A stretch of 64,000 nt of DNA from Mycobacteroides saopaulense (lineage in GTDB: Bacteria > Actinomycetota > Actinomycetes > Mycobacteriales > Mycobacteriaceae). The stretch is from positions 3,968,001 to 4,032,000 of the forward strand of contig NZ_CP010271.1 in NCBI RefSeq assembly GCF_001456355.1. The letters are read 5' to 3'. Below the pieces are notes generated by a model. It saw nothing but the letters and a program-made list of their open reading frames with translations. It was not told the DNA's origin and made no database searches. Position 1 is the first letter of the stretch. Each line of letters opens with the position of its first letter. This document shows positions 28,163-38,171 of this stretch, piece by piece. The position numbers and the translations under genes were made by a program.

Positions 28163-28879
28163 GTGATCGCATACGACGACGAACTGCGGGCCCGGATTCG
28201 CGGACATCTGGCGGGTCACGAACGCAGGACCGTCGACGACCCGGACAAACGGCGCGCGGCGGTGGCCGTGGTGCTGGTCGACTCGGACCTCGGCGAAGAC
28301 CGCATCGACCCGGCACCGGTGGACGAGTGGATCGGCGGGCGGGAGATACCCGGGCAGGGCCTGGACGGCAGGATGGTGGATGTCTCCGGCGGCGCGGCAT
28401 TCCTGTTGTGTCGCAGAACCTCCCGGCTCAATTCTCACGCCGCCCAGTGGGCACTGCCCGGTGGGCGGTTGGATCCGGGCGAGGACGCGGTGCAGGCTGC
28501 ATTGCGCGAGCTGGACGAGGAGCTGGGTGTCGCGCTGCCCGACTCGACCGTGCTCGGGCTACTCGACGATTACCCGACACGTTCGGGATATGTGATCACG
28601 CCGGTAGTGGTGTGGGGCGGCGGACGTCTGCAATTGCGTCCCTCCCCCGACGAGGTGCTCGCCGCCTACCGGGTGGGATTGCACCAACTCCAACGCGAGG
28701 ATTCACCGCGCTACATCGCGATTCCGGAAAGCCCGCGCCCGGTGGTGCAGATTCCGCTAGGCAACGACCTCATCCACGCCCCGACCGGAGCCGTCTTGCT
28801 ACAGGTGCGGTGGCTCTGCTTGGAGGGCCAGAATGACCGGGTCGACGAGTTGGAGCAGCCGGTCTTCGCCTGGCGATAG
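28163..28879 (+). CDS. NUDIX hydrolase
   Basis: About 238 aa from GTG 28163 (VIAYDDELRARIRGH); an earlier frame start at 28049 lies in the divergent promoter region. The NUDIX box is complete: G, five residues, E, seven residues, REL-DEELG, within GRLDPGEDAVQAALRELDEE (about residues 113-135). Upstream is a short helical N-terminal region, downstream a C-terminal domain of about 80 residues. The arrangement resembles CoA-pyrophosphatase-like NUDIX enzymes but lacks the clear UPF0035 signature. Substrate unknown. Confidence 0.88.
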   Translation: MIAYDDELRARIRGHLAGHERRTVDDPDKRRAAVAVVLVDSDLGEDRIDPAPVDEWIGGREIPGQGLDGRMVDVSGGAAFLLCRRTSRLNSHAAQWALPGGRLDPGEDAVQAALRELDEELGVALPDSTVLGLLDDYPTRSGYVITPVVVWGGGRLQLRPSPDEVLAAYRVGLHQLQREDSPRYIAIPESPRPVVQIPLGNDLIHAPTGAVLLQVRWLCLEGQNDRVDELEQPVFAWR

Positions 28880-28893
28880 GGTCCGGCGCCAGG
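28869..28893. terminator. Possible bidirectional terminator between NUDIX and MmpS-like genes
   Basis: CCTGGCG (28869-28875) and CGCCAGG (28887-28893) are perfect 7-bp arms with an 11-base loop spanning the stop of the NUDIX gene, just before the stop of the convergent gene. A second, overlapping GGTCC/GGACC repeat gives an alternative stem. No T-run. Confidence 0.4.
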
Positions 28894-28895
28894 AC

Positions 28896-29309
28896 CTAGG
28901 ACACGTCGGCGCGCGCCAACAAGGTCGGCGTGCCGTACGGCGTCTCCTGCTCTGCAACCCAGCCCGGCTCCAGATAGACCGAGTTGGACGCGACCACATT
29001 GCCGTCGCGCAGGATCTCACCGAGGTAGTTGCCGCCCTGGTCACTGAAGATGCTCACCTGCGCCTCGCGGGCGGTCATCGATATGTCATGTGTCCAGGGC
29101 ACGAAGGGGTCGAGCCAGGTGTACTTGACCGCCTTCTCCCCCTTACCCGTGCGGTAGGAGATGACCACCTGACGATTGCTCCCCGGATCCTGGGCCGTCA
29201 CGCGGTAGGTCATTTTCACCCCGGCATCGGCCTGCACCACCGCGGCGTCCGGCAGTCCGATCACAGCACCGAAGGTCAGCGCGACCAGCACAGCGAGAAT
29301 TCTTCTCAT
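28896..29309 (-). CDS. Small secreted protein with MmpS-like domain
   Basis: A 137-aa protein with a cleavable-looking signal peptide (MRRILAVLVALTFGAVIGLPDAAVVQADA). The mature part has VKMTYRVTAQ, VVISYRTG and FVPWTHDISM, then VSIFSDQGGNYLGEILRDGNVVASN. This matches the layout of the MmpS extracytoplasmic beta-sandwich (tYxvtg, itY, lPW, cxIxxdG) but without its cysteines. True MmpS keeps an uncleaved membrane anchor and pairs with MmpL; no mmpL is adjacent here, though one lies at 61549. It follows the M28 peptidase gene by 21 bases and may share its transcript. Confidence 0.65.
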   Translation of the reverse strand: MRRILAVLVALTFGAVIGLPDAAVVQADAGVKMTYRVTAQDPGSNRQVVISYRTGKGEKAVKYTWLDPFVPWTHDISMTAREAQVSIFSDQGGNYLGEILRDGNVVASNSVYLEPGWVAEQETPYGTPTLLARADVS

Positions 29310-29330
29310 GCGCTGGGATGCTAGCTGGCC

Positions 29331-30833
29331 CTAACGCTCCTGTGGCGAGTGTCGACGAACTTTGCGCTCCGGTACGCCGTTGGGCCCGGTCGTGGACAAC
29401 GCATAGGTCCCAATTGCGAAGGCGACCGCCGAGCCGTTGATTCCCAGCGCCGCTTTGCCGACGTTCGCCAGGTTGTCCTTGGGACCGTGATAGTTGGGGT
29501 CGAACGGCTGGCCCGCGCGGCCCTGCCAGGTCTTGGCCTCGGGGCCGCTCATCCGGTCCAGCGCACCGGAGCTGATGCCGCCGACCGGGATGCCCGCAGA
29601 CATGAAGGGCCCGTAGTCGGATCTGCCGTTGAACTCCTCGGCTGCCGGTCGCTTGCCTGCCAAGTTCAGATATCCGGCGAAGGTCCGTTCGATACCCGCG
29701 GATCCCTCGGGGATGTCCAGCGGCGGTCGATTGGGATCCGGCTTGGCGGCCGACTGATCGCCGTCGAGCACGAAGTACCCGGCGTTGGGCGACGCAAGCA
29801 TGTCGAAGTTCAGATACAGCGCGATGTCGTTGAGTTCTTCGGCGCTGCGGCCCTTGGCATACTCCAGCGAGCCTGCCAGCCCGTCTTCTTCGGCGGCCCA
29901 GAAGGCGAACCTGACGGCATTGTTGACCACCGGCTTCGGGCCCATCTGCAGCGCAGTTTCCAGGACCGCCGCCACTCCGCTGCCGTTGTCGTTGATACCC
30001 GGCCCCTTCGGCACACTGTCCAGGTGAGCGCCGGCCAGCACCACGTTCGCGGGATCGCCCGTAGCCGTCTGGGCGATGATGGTGCGTGAGCGCACCTTCG
30101 CGACGTTCATATCCAGCACCAGCGATATCGGCGACGAGTTGCGCCGCAGGAGCGTATCGACGCCCGAGTCGATGATGCCCACCGGAATGGACAGCTGCTC
30201 ATAGTAATTGGGGGTGAACAAGCCCTCGCCCGCACCGGCCTGCATGGTGACCAGCAGTGCCGCGGCGCCCCTCTCCTTGGCGACGTTGTGCTTGTCGACC
30301 ACCGAACACCCGGCGCCGTCGACCACGGCGATCTGTCCGTCCATCTTCAGTGTGCCGTAATCGTCCGCAGCACAACCGCTGGCCTTCCCCGACGGACGGA
30401 TGACGTTGGCCTTGAGCCCATCCTTGGGCGTCTGCGCGAAATAGGAGGCCTGATCCACCGCATAGGGACGGCCCCCGATGACGACGAGCGGCTTACCCTC
30501 GGCCAAGACCTTGAGCCTGGACAACTCGGGAGCCTGCACCTCGAACCCGCGATCCTTCAACGCCTTTGTCACATAGTCGGCACTCGCGTCATAGCCCGGT
30601 GTGCCCTCGGCACGGTTTCCGCCGTTCGCATCGGCTGCCTGCTGTAGCTGTTGCAGATGTGCCATCATGGCGTCCACTGTTACCGAACGCGCAAGATCGG
30701 CGGCGAGATTCACATTGGGAGCCGCCGGCGCCCCGGCACCTGGCGCAGTCGGATGTGCGCAGCAGCTCGCCAATGCCGCGATCGCAAGCAGGGAGCATCC
30801 GCGCGCCAGCCCCCGGGCGCGAAACAACGCCAT
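29331..30833 (-). CDS. M28-family zinc aminopeptidase lipoprotein (LpqL paralogue)
   Basis: About 500 aa from ATG 30833. Signal peptide ends in a LASC lipobox. A PA (protease-associated) domain lies near residues 130-240, followed by the M28 core: zinc ligands in AGAHLDS and GINDNGSGVAA, the Glu pair in FWAAEEDGLAGS, Asp in LYLNFDMLASPN and His near FDPNYHGPKDN. It shares long stretches with the next gene, with which it forms a tandem pair separated by 165 bases. It acts on the outer face of the membrane, probably trimming peptides. The 5'-flank 30834-30998 carries a CCAACGTTGG palindrome (30909-30918). Confidence 0.9.
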   Translation of the reverse strand: MALFRARGLARGCSLLAIAALASCCAHPTAPGAGAPAAPNVNLAADLARSVTVDAMMAHLQQLQQAADANGGNRAEGTPGYDASADYVTKALKDRGFEVQAPELSRLKVLAEGKPLVVIGGRPYAVDQASYFAQTPKDGLKANVIRPSGKASGCAADDYGTLKMDGQIAVVDGAGCSVVDKHNVAKERGAAALLVTMQAGAGEGLFTPNYYEQLSIPVGIIDSGVDTLLRRNSSPISLVLDMNVAKVRSRTIIAQTATGDPANVVLAGAHLDSVPKGPGINDNGSGVAAVLETALQMGPKPVVNNAVRFAFWAAEEDGLAGSLEYAKGRSAEELNDIALYLNFDMLASPNAGYFVLDGDQSAAKPDPNRPPLDIPEGSAGIERTFAGYLNLAGKRPAAEEFNGRSDYGPFMSAGIPVGGISSGALDRMSGPEAKTWQGRAGQPFDPNYHGPKDNLANVGKAALGINGSAVAFAIGTYALSTTGPNGVPERKVRRHSPQER

Positions 30834-30998
30834 CAAAAAAACCTCAATGAAACCTCTTTGGAACCCCAGTGGACTTATGCGAATCGAGCAATCGCACACG
30901 CTACCGCACCAACGTTGGTTCCCAAGGCCTTTCGGGGCGTTGCAACGAAGCTGTTACCGCAGACTCGACGGGCCGAAGCGAGATGCCCCGGGAATGCG

Positions 30999-32501
30999 TC
31001 AGTCCTTCAGCTTGTGACGCGTGCGGTCCTCGTGCACGGGGACGCCGTTGCGTCCATCGATGCTCTGCGCGTACAGGCCGATGGTGTAGGCCACGCCACC
31101 CGCGTTGATCTTCAGCGCATCCTTGTTCACGTTGGCCAGGGTGTCACCGGCCTGGTGGTAATTCGGATCGAACGGCTGGCCCTCCTTGCCGCCCCAATCC
31201 TTCGCCTCCTCGGCCGACATCTTGTCCTCGGCGCCGGAGAAGATGCCACCGGTCGGGATGCCTGCCCTACTGAATGCGTCGTAGTCCGAACGGCCGTCGT
31301 AACCCGTGTCATGGGCCTTCTTGCCCTGCTCGGCCAGGTAGGCGACCTCGGTGCGCTCGATGCCCGCCGAACCCTCGGGGATGCGCACCGGAGCCTCGTT
31401 CGGGTCCGGCTCGTCGGACTGGTCACCGTCGTAGGTGAGGTAGGCGGCGTTCGGCGACCCCAGCATGTCGTAATTCAGATACAAGGCAATATTTTTCAGC
31501 TCGTCCACGTCAAGGGACTTGACGTAGTCGGTCGAGCCGATCAGCCCTTCCTCCTCCGCGCCCCAGAACGCAAACCTCACCGCGTTTTTGACGTCCGGGG
31601 TCGGGCCCAGCTGCAATGCCGTCTCCAGAACCGCGGCGGTGCCGGTTCCGTTGTCGTTGATACCGGGCCCCTCGGGAACGCTGTCAAGATGCGCACCGGC
31701 CATCACGACATCCGTCGGGGCGCCCGTCTTGGTCTGCGCGATCACATTGCGCGCCTTGACATCCTTGGTCTCGGCATCGACCTTGAGGACAACCTGGTCG
31801 GGGTGGGCCCGCAGATCGGCCCCGACGGACTTGGTGACACCCACCACCGGAATCTTCGGACTGGAATCCTCACCGAGCGTGCCGCCCGTCTGGTTCTCCT
31901 CGACGTTGTCCGCGATGATCACGGCGACAGCGCCGCGCTCGGCGGCCACACGCTCTTTGTCGGCGAACGGGCACGATCCACGATCCACCAGGACCACCGC
32001 ACCCTTGACATCGAGTCCGTCGTAATCCTCGACGGTGCATCCCGGCGATTCTTCCGCGCGCGCGGCCACGAGTCGCCCCTGCACCTGGCCGCCCGGCGAG
32101 TACGACAGCACTCCGGCGTCGACCTTCTTGGGTCCCACCGTCAGATCCAGGGACTTGGCCTGGAAGTACTTGAAGCTGAATTCGGGGGTCTGCACGTCGA
32201 ATCCCTTGTCCTTCAGGGTCTTCACAACGTAGTCGACACTCTGATCGAAACCGGGGGTGCCAGCGGCCCGGGTGTTCTTGTTCTTCTCGGCGATCCCTTG
32301 AAGCACTTCAAGATGCTTCACGACGTTGTCGACGGTCACCTTCTCGTGCAGGGAATGCGCGAAGCCGACGGCCTCCTGAGATGCGGCCTGCGGCGCCGAG
32401 CGGGGCGCATCGCCGCCGCTGTCCCGATCGCATGCCGTCACAGTCGCCAATGCACATGTCGCGGATACCGCGACCGCATACAAAACCCGCGTGGTCCCCA
32501 T
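30999..32501 (-). CDS. lpqL: Lipoprotein aminopeptidase LpqL (M28)
   Basis: A 500-aa protein, the exact length I recall for M. tuberculosis LpqL (Rv0418), from ATG 32501. Signal peptide with VTAC lipobox, then PA domain (about 130-240) and M28 core: AGAHLDSVPEGPGINDNGTG, FWGAEEEGLIGS, LYLNYDMLGSPN, FDPNYHQAGD. All zinc ligands and the catalytic Glu are present. It is the likely orthologue since it is nearer the thi cluster; the downstream copy is probably the duplicate. Anchored outside the membrane. Confidence 0.92.
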   Translation of the reverse strand: MGTTRVLYAVAVSATCALATVTACDRDSGGDAPRSAPQAASQEAVGFAHSLHEKVTVDNVVKHLEVLQGIAEKNKNTRAAGTPGFDQSVDYVVKTLKDKGFDVQTPEFSFKYFQAKSLDLTVGPKKVDAGVLSYSPGGQVQGRLVAARAEESPGCTVEDYDGLDVKGAVVLVDRGSCPFADKERVAAERGAVAVIIADNVEENQTGGTLGEDSSPKIPVVGVTKSVGADLRAHPDQVVLKVDAETKDVKARNVIAQTKTGAPTDVVMAGAHLDSVPEGPGINDNGTGTAAVLETALQLGPTPDVKNAVRFAFWGAEEEGLIGSTDYVKSLDVDELKNIALYLNYDMLGSPNAAYLTYDGDQSDEPDPNEAPVRIPEGSAGIERTEVAYLAEQGKKAHDTGYDGRSDYDAFSRAGIPTGGIFSGAEDKMSAEEAKDWGGKEGQPFDPNYHQAGDTLANVNKDALKINAGGVAYTIGLYAQSIDGRNGVPVHEDRTRHKLKD

Positions 32502-32521
32502 TGTTCTCCCTTGTCCCGACC

Positions 32522-33274
32522 TCAAACGTCGCGTCGCTGCACGACGACCAGGGCCGCAGCGAGCGTGATGACAACCACGGTAGCAAAGTAAACGAGGGAC
32601 CCGGTGGTGCCCCAAACGAAGCGGACGCCGTCCGAGGTGTACCACGGTACACCGGTAAATCGGATGCCATTGGCAAAAGGAAGGAAGGGCTGCAACGCCT
32701 TTCCGGCATCAGTGAGCCAGCCCAGCATCAGTTCAAGGACCGTCGGCCACAACAGCAGTACCGCGACAGCACCTGCGGTGTGCTTCAGCAACACACCCAC
32801 CGCCACCGCGAGAACCGCGCACAAGAACGCGTACGCGGTGACCGAGCCGATCGTGTTCCACACCCCGGTGCTGTCCAGCGCCAGGTTCGCACCAGCCACC
32901 GGGCCGGCCATGGCCCGCACCAACGCGATCGAGGTCAGCGCGGTGGCCGCGGTGACCACCGCCACCCAGCACCCCGCCACCAGCGCCTTGGCACCGATCA
33001 CCGTCAGCCGGTTTGGCGAGGCCTGAAAGGTGGTTCTTACCATGGCAGTTCGATTCTCATTGGTCACTGTCATCGCGGCCAGCACCATCAGGAGCGGCAC
33101 CCCGACCAGAGTCGCCCCGCCTGCGGCGTCACCGGGTGAAACGGGCGCGAACACGGAAGCCGAGCCGCCCTGCAGGCCCGCCAGTCCCACACCCAACGCC
33201 AGCGCGAGCAGGCTGCACCACACCGCGGACCGCGAGGTGCATACCTTGATCCGTTCGGCCGCGACGACCCCCAT
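32522..33274 (-). CDS. ABC transporter permease (ABC-2 type)
   Basis: A 250-aa protein with about six hydrophobic segments: near residues 18-38, 56-72, 100-125, 140-165, 168-190 and 225-245. The cytoplasmic segment NENRTAMVRTTFQASPNR after the second helix is typical of ABC-2 exporters of the NatB/DrrB kind. Its start overlaps the last base of the ATPase gene stop, so the two proteins form one exporter. Substrate unknown. Confidence 0.85.
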   Translation of the reverse strand: MGVVAAERIKVCTSRSAVWCSLLALALGVGLAGLQGGSASVFAPVSPGDAAGGATLVGVPLLMVLAAMTVTNENRTAMVRTTFQASPNRLTVIGAKALVAGCWVAVVTAATALTSIALVRAMAGPVAGANLALDSTGVWNTIGSVTAYAFLCAVLAVAVGVLLKHTAGAVAVLLLWPTVLELMLGWLTDAGKALQPFLPFANGIRFTGVPWYTSDGVRFVWGTTGSLVYFATVVVITLAAALVVVQRRDV

Positions 33275-34248
33275 CAGTGCGTGCCCTCCTCGTCGGCCAC
33301 TGCGCCTGTCGCTCTTCCCGCAAGCGGATCATCGAGCTGGCTGCGGTATTGGACGGCGTCGTCGGTCAACGACAGGTACGCGTCCTCCAGCGAAACCCGT
33401 TGCGGGGCCAGTTCGTACAACGTGACACCGAGACGTGCGGCAAGCTCGCCGACCTGCTCGATGAGAGCACCACTGATCTCGAGCACACCGTGCTCTCCCA
33501 TGCGTTCCGCGCCCACTACCGAAAAGCCGCTTTCCTCCGCCGCCGAACGCAGGGTGTCGATCTGGGGGCTACGCACCCGCACCACATCGGCTCCGGCCCG
33601 GCTCACAAACTCATGCATGGACGTCGCCGCGATCAACCGTCCGCGGCCGATGACCACCAATTGGTCTGCCGTGTTGGCCATTTCGGAAAGCAGATGACTC
33701 GACACCAGCACGGTGCGCCCCTGGGCCGCCAAGCTCTGCATCAGCGTACGGATCCAGTGGATGCCCTCGGGATCCAGGCCGTTGACCGGCTCGTCGAACA
33801 GAAGCACCTGGGGATCGCCGAGCAGGGCGACCGCAATGCCCAAGCGCTGTGACATACCCAGGGAGAAGGTGCCCGCATGACGACTGGCGACGTCGGTCAG
33901 CCCGACCATCTCCAGCACCTCGTCCACCCGCTGGGACGCAATGTCATTGGCGGCGGCGATCCACCGCAGGTGATTACGTGCCGAACGGTTGGGATGAAAC
34001 TGCTTGGGATCCAACAGCGCACCGACCTCGCGCAGCGGATGGTCGATCTCGTGGTACTGCTTGCCGCCGATCGTCGCGGTCCCGGAGGTCGGGCGAGCCA
34101 ACCCGACGATCATCCGCAACGTGGTCGACTTACCCGCCCCGTTGGGCCCCAGGAACCCGGTCACGACGCCGGGCTCGATGGTGACGGAGAGGTCGTCGAC
34201 CGCCGGGGTCTGCCCATAGACCTTGGTCAGCGACCTCAGTTCGATCAT
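33274..34248 (-). CDS. ABC transporter ATP-binding protein
   Basis: About 324 aa from ATG 34248; a longer upstream frame enters thiG and is rejected. Walker A GPNGAGKST (about residues 37-45), signature FSLGMSQRLGIA, Walker B VLLFDEPVNGLDP and the switch His in SSHLLSEM are all intact. The extended C-terminal third is usual in DrrA/NatA/bacitracin-type exporter ATPases. It pairs with the following permease. In M. tuberculosis lpqL lies next to thiG, so this exporter pair is an extra element in the region. Confidence 0.92.
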   Translation of the reverse strand: MIELRSLTKVYGQTPAVDDLSVTIEPGVVTGFLGPNGAGKSTTLRMIVGLARPTSGTATIGGKQYHEIDHPLREVGALLDPKQFHPNRSARNHLRWIAAANDIASQRVDEVLEMVGLTDVASRHAGTFSLGMSQRLGIAVALLGDPQVLLFDEPVNGLDPEGIHWIRTLMQSLAAQGRTVLVSSHLLSEMANTADQLVVIGRGRLIAATSMHEFVSRAGADVVRVRSPQIDTLRSAAEESGFSVVGAERMGEHGVLEISGALIEQVGELAARLGVTLYELAPQRVSLEDAYLSLTDDAVQYRSQLDDPLAGRATGAVADEEGTH

Positions 34249-34265
34249 GCGGCCCACTATGCCAG

Positions 34266-35237
<972 letters not shown>

Positions 35238-35241
<4 letters not shown>

Positions 35242-36287
35242 CGGGCCTCCTGACTGTGTGCCTTCTCAAACCGGCGGGGATCAACGGCGGTCGGCGACTC
35301 GCCACCGTCGAGCAGCTCCCCGATTGTCTTCGCCGTCCACGGCGCCAGCAGGAAGCCGGAACGGCCATGCCCGGCCGCGACGAGGACGCGGTCGTCGATC
35401 CTGCCCACCATGGGCAGGTTGTCCTCGGTCATCGGACGCAGACCCGCCGCGCATTCCGCGAACTCGTACTCGCCTAGGCAGGGCAACACCGTGCACGCGT
35501 CATCGAGCAGATCCCGCACTCCCGCGACGGCGGGTGCGGTGTCGTGGCCATGCTCGTACTGTGTGGCCCCGACGACGACGCCGTCCTCGCGAGGCACCAG
35601 ATAGACATGGCGCCCGCGCACCCGGGCCCGAATGACGTGCGCCGGTGGTGGCATCGCGCCGGGCCGTCGTCGCAACCGCAATACCTCGCCCTTGACCGGG
35701 CGAACCGGCAGGTCCGCCAACGTCGACGCCTGCACCCCGTTGGCGATCACGACTTGGTCCGCGGACACGTCGTCGACCTGGCTGACCGCCGGCTCCCGGC
35801 GCACCTCGAGCGCCTGGCACTCCGCGGTGAGCACGTGCAGCACCGCGCGATTGTCGACGGCCAGTTCCTCGGGCGCGGTGAACCCGCGACGGATGTTCTG
35901 TGCCAGCAGTGGCTCGACATCACGGGCGTTCGCCGTCTCGGCCACGGTGTGGCCACGCCCCGCCAGCCAGCCCACCATGGTCCGCAGCTCGCCGACATCG
36001 GCGGTGTCGATCGCCACGGTGAGCGAGCCCCGTGCGGTGATCACCTGCTCGTCGATGAAGCCGCCGCGCCACAGCCCGAGGGACTCGATTCCCAGGTCCA
36101 GCAGGTCGTCCTCGCCCGGCCAGGCCTCGCTGTAGGGCGCCAGCATGCCACCGGCCACCCACGACGGACCCTCGCGGCCGTCGTCGTGCAGGGTGACCTG
36201 CCACCCGGCGCGGGCGGCCTCACGTGCCACGGAAAGCCCGATGACGCCGCCGCCGATGACGGCCAGCGAGCCTTGTCGAGACGACAT
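35238..36287 (-). CDS. thiO: Glycine oxidase ThiO
   Basis: About 349 aa from ATG 36287; GTG and TTG codons just upstream are possible but less likely. The FAD-binding Rossmann motif is VIGGGVIGLSVAREAARAG near the N-terminus and the DAO-family ending is VLVAAGHGRSGFLLAPWTA. ThiO oxidises glycine to the imine (dehydroglycine) for ThiG, with H2O2 as by-product. This is the first gene after a TPP riboswitch and is coupled to thiS and thiG. Confidence 0.96.
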
Positions 36288-36302
36288 CACGATCGGAGCC
36301 AA

Positions 36303-36396
36303 CTCCCTTCGCCGGCATGACCCGGATCAGGTACGACGGTCAGAGCCGGGATAGGCGGCCCACTCTCAGCCCCATTGCCCTGGGGCTCCCGCGTTA
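36303..36396 (-). ncRNA. TPP riboswitch controlling thiO-thiS-thiG
   Basis: Read on the minus strand, this leader has all TPP aptamer blocks: ACGCGGGAGCCC at the 5' side, GGGCTGAGAG, then ACCTGATCCGGGTCATGCC and GGCGAAGGGAG at the 3' side. It ends about 16 bases before the thiO ATG (36287), so the GGGAG at its end is the probable ribosome site. The remaining 30 bases to the divergent thiE start are the shared promoter region; I see no aptamer for thiE itself. Confidence 0.95.
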
Positions 36397-36426
36397 CTTA
36401 CCCCTACAACGCTAGCGTCTTCGACT

Positions 36427-37113
36427 ATGCACCCGCGTTCGGCCCGGCTTGGGTCCGCTCACCTCTATCTCTGCACCGATGCGCGTCGCGAGCACGGTGA
36501 CCTCGCCGAGTTCGTGGACGCTGCCCTCGCCGGTGGAGTGGACATCGTGCAGCTGCGCGACAAGGGATCGGTGGGCGAGCAGCAGTTCGGCAGGCTGGAG
36601 CCCACCGCGGAACTGGAGTATCTGGCGATCCTGAGCGAGGCCGCGGCACGTCACGGCGCGCTGTTCGCGGTCAACGATCGGGCCGATATCGCCCGAGCAG
36701 CGGGTGCCGACATCTTGCACCTAGGCCAAGATGACCTGCCCCTTTCGGTCGCACGGGAGATCGTCGGACCCGATGTGTTGATCGGCCGTTCCACACACGA
36801 TGCCGCACAGGCGCGTGAGGCGGCCGATGCTGCCGACGTCGCCTACTTCTGCTGCGGACCCTGCTGGCCGACACCCACCAAGCCGGGCCGCACCGCGGCC
36901 GGCCTGAGCCTGGTGCAGGCCGCGGCGAGCCTTGGCACCGCCAAGCCCTGGTTCGCGATCGGCGGCATCGACCAGGCGCGAGTGCCCGAGGTGGTGGCCG
37001 CCGGAGCCTCACGGATCGTGGTGGTGCGGGCGATCACGGCCGCGGTCGATCCTCGTCAAGCCGCGGCATCCCTTCGCGACCCGGTTCACCGAGCGCATAC
37101 CGCACGCAGGTAA
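36427..37113 (+). CDS. thiE: Thiamine-phosphate synthase ThiE
   Basis: A 228-aa TIM-barrel enzyme that couples HMP pyrophosphate with thiazole phosphate. Recognisable elements are YLCTDARRE at strand 1, [37 protein letters not shown], the diphosphate site [10 protein letters not shown], and the C-terminal [27 protein letters not shown]. The start is 140 bases from divergent thiO and has almost no leader, perhaps leaderless. The segment [16 protein letters not shown] fits the conserved PTxTK loop. Confidence 0.96.
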   Translation: MHPRSARLGSAHLYLCTDARREHGDLAEFVDAALAGGVDIVQLRDKGSVGEQQFGRLEPTAELEYLAILSEAAARHGALFAVNDRADIARAAGADILHLGQDDLPLSVAREIVGPDVLIGRSTHDAAQAREAADAADVAYFCCGPCWPTPTKPGRTAAGLSLVQAAASLGTAKPWFAIGGIDQARVPEVVAAGASRIVVVRAITAAVDPRQAAASLRDPVHRAHTARR

Positions 37114-37164
37114 GTCACCGGAATCACCTGCACCCGGTATGCACTCGGCGTGGGTGCCCGAGCG

Positions 37165-37536
37165 TCAGGGCCAGATCTGAGCCGGGGCCTCCGGATACTT
37201 CGCCTTCCAGCCGGCCCACTGCTCGACGGTGGGCCCGATCGCGCTCTCCAGGACGTTCCACTTGGGTCCGGTCTTCTTGAGCAGACCCTCATAGCGCGGG
37301 GAGTTGGGATCGCCGGTGTCCCGCAGCTGGCCGTCGATGAGCGCCCAGTCGCTGGCGCTCTTGAACGTCTTCACATCCAATTTGACGGGTTTACCCAGCT
37401 CGGCCTCGATACGAGCGAGTGCCGTCGCTACCACCTCGTTGCGGTTGTCCGGCCCGCTCTCGGTCTTCTCCGAGCTGCAAGCGCCCATCGACAGGCCGAT
37501 CGTCATCGCCAACAGGACAAGCAAGCCAGTGCGCAT
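37165..37536 (-). CDS. Small lipoprotein of unknown function
   Basis: About 123 aa from ATG 37536 (a TTG 6 bases upstream is possible). Signal peptide with a GAC lipobox (GLSMGACSS) predicts lipid anchoring. The mature part has EAELGKPVKLDVKTFKSASDW, then WAGWKAKYPEAPAQIWP at the end. No known domain was recognised. It follows mutT3 by 9 bases and may be co-transcribed. M. tuberculosis has no lipoprotein that I recall at this spot. Confidence 0.7.
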   Translation of the reverse strand: MRTGLLVLLAMTIGLSMGACSSEKTESGPDNRNEVVATALARIEAELGKPVKLDVKTFKSASDWALIDGQLRDTGDPNSPRYEGLLKKTGPKWNVLESAIGPTVEQWAGWKAKYPEAPAQIWP

Positions 37537-37545
37537 AGCCAAACG

Positions 37546-38145
37546 CTACGGGAGTTGCCAGGCGAAACGCCCGGGCTCGAGCTCGATAGTGCCCGGCCCG
37601 GCCAAGCCGTTCGACGCGCCCGGCAACGTCTGGACAACCCGCAACAGCGGCCACGCCGACTTGAATCCGGGATGCAATCGCATGCCCTCGATCTTTTCCT
37701 CGGGCACCCACCGCAGCTCGGTGCTCTCGTGATTGGCGGCCGTCGGCAACAATTCGGCCGCGTCGGCGATCACCGTGGTGTAGGTCCAATGCGCCTGACC
37801 GTCAATGCGTTTGGTCACCACCGAGGAGCGGATGGTCATCGCACCGGGATCGATCCCGGCCTCCTCGGCCGCTTCTCGCACGGCGGCCTCCTCGACGGAC
37901 TCATGGCTATCCCGCGCACCTCCCGGCAACGCCCAGGTACCACCCTGATGGCTCCACCAGGCGCGGTGTTGCAGCAGTACAGCGGGCCGGCCGGTCGCCA
38001 GCGGCGCACGCAGCAGCAACCCCGCCGCGCCGAAGCGCCCCCAGAATCGCGCACCCGTGTCAGCGACAACCCATCCGTCACCGTCGCCACGCACAGAGTC
38101 CACAGTAGAGCCACCAATCCCTAAATATGCTCTTAGACTTCCCAT
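37546..38145 (-). CDS. mutT3: NUDIX hydrolase MutT3
   Basis: About 199 aa from ATG 38145; GTG 38094 is a plausible shorter start because VRGDGDGWVVADTG is where homology to M. tuberculosis MutT3 begins. The NUDIX box is GGARDSHESVEEAAVREAAEEAG, complete and described here by its ends. It hydrolyses oxidised or surplus nucleotides (8-oxo-dGTP related). It is divergent from glnX, with only 26 bases between the starts if the longer form is right, so the two promoters overlap. Same neighbourhood as Rv0413. Confidence 0.92.
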   Translation of the reverse strand: MGSLRAYLGIGGSTVDSVRGDGDGWVVADTGARFWGRFGAAGLLLRAPLATGRPAVLLQHRAWWSHQGGTWALPGGARDSHESVEEAAVREAAEEAGIDPGAMTIRSSVVTKRIDGQAHWTYTTVIADAAELLPTAANHESTELRWVPEEKIEGMRLHPGFKSAWPLLRVVQTLPGASNGLAGPGTIELEPGRFAWQLP

Positions 38146-38171
38146 TAAGGCCGGGGAGAGGAAGGTAAGAG

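Noticed and set aside
30651..32591. 646-aa open frame on the plus strand opposite the lpqL pair
   Set aside because: Antisense to two well-conserved M28 genes; open only because of GC-biased third positions. Sequence is low-complexity and matches no family.
37144..37162. Terminator hairpin between thiE and the small lipoprotein gene (CTCGG/CCGAG)
   Set aside because: Only 5-bp arms with a 9-base loop and no T-run; below what I would call in GC-rich DNA.
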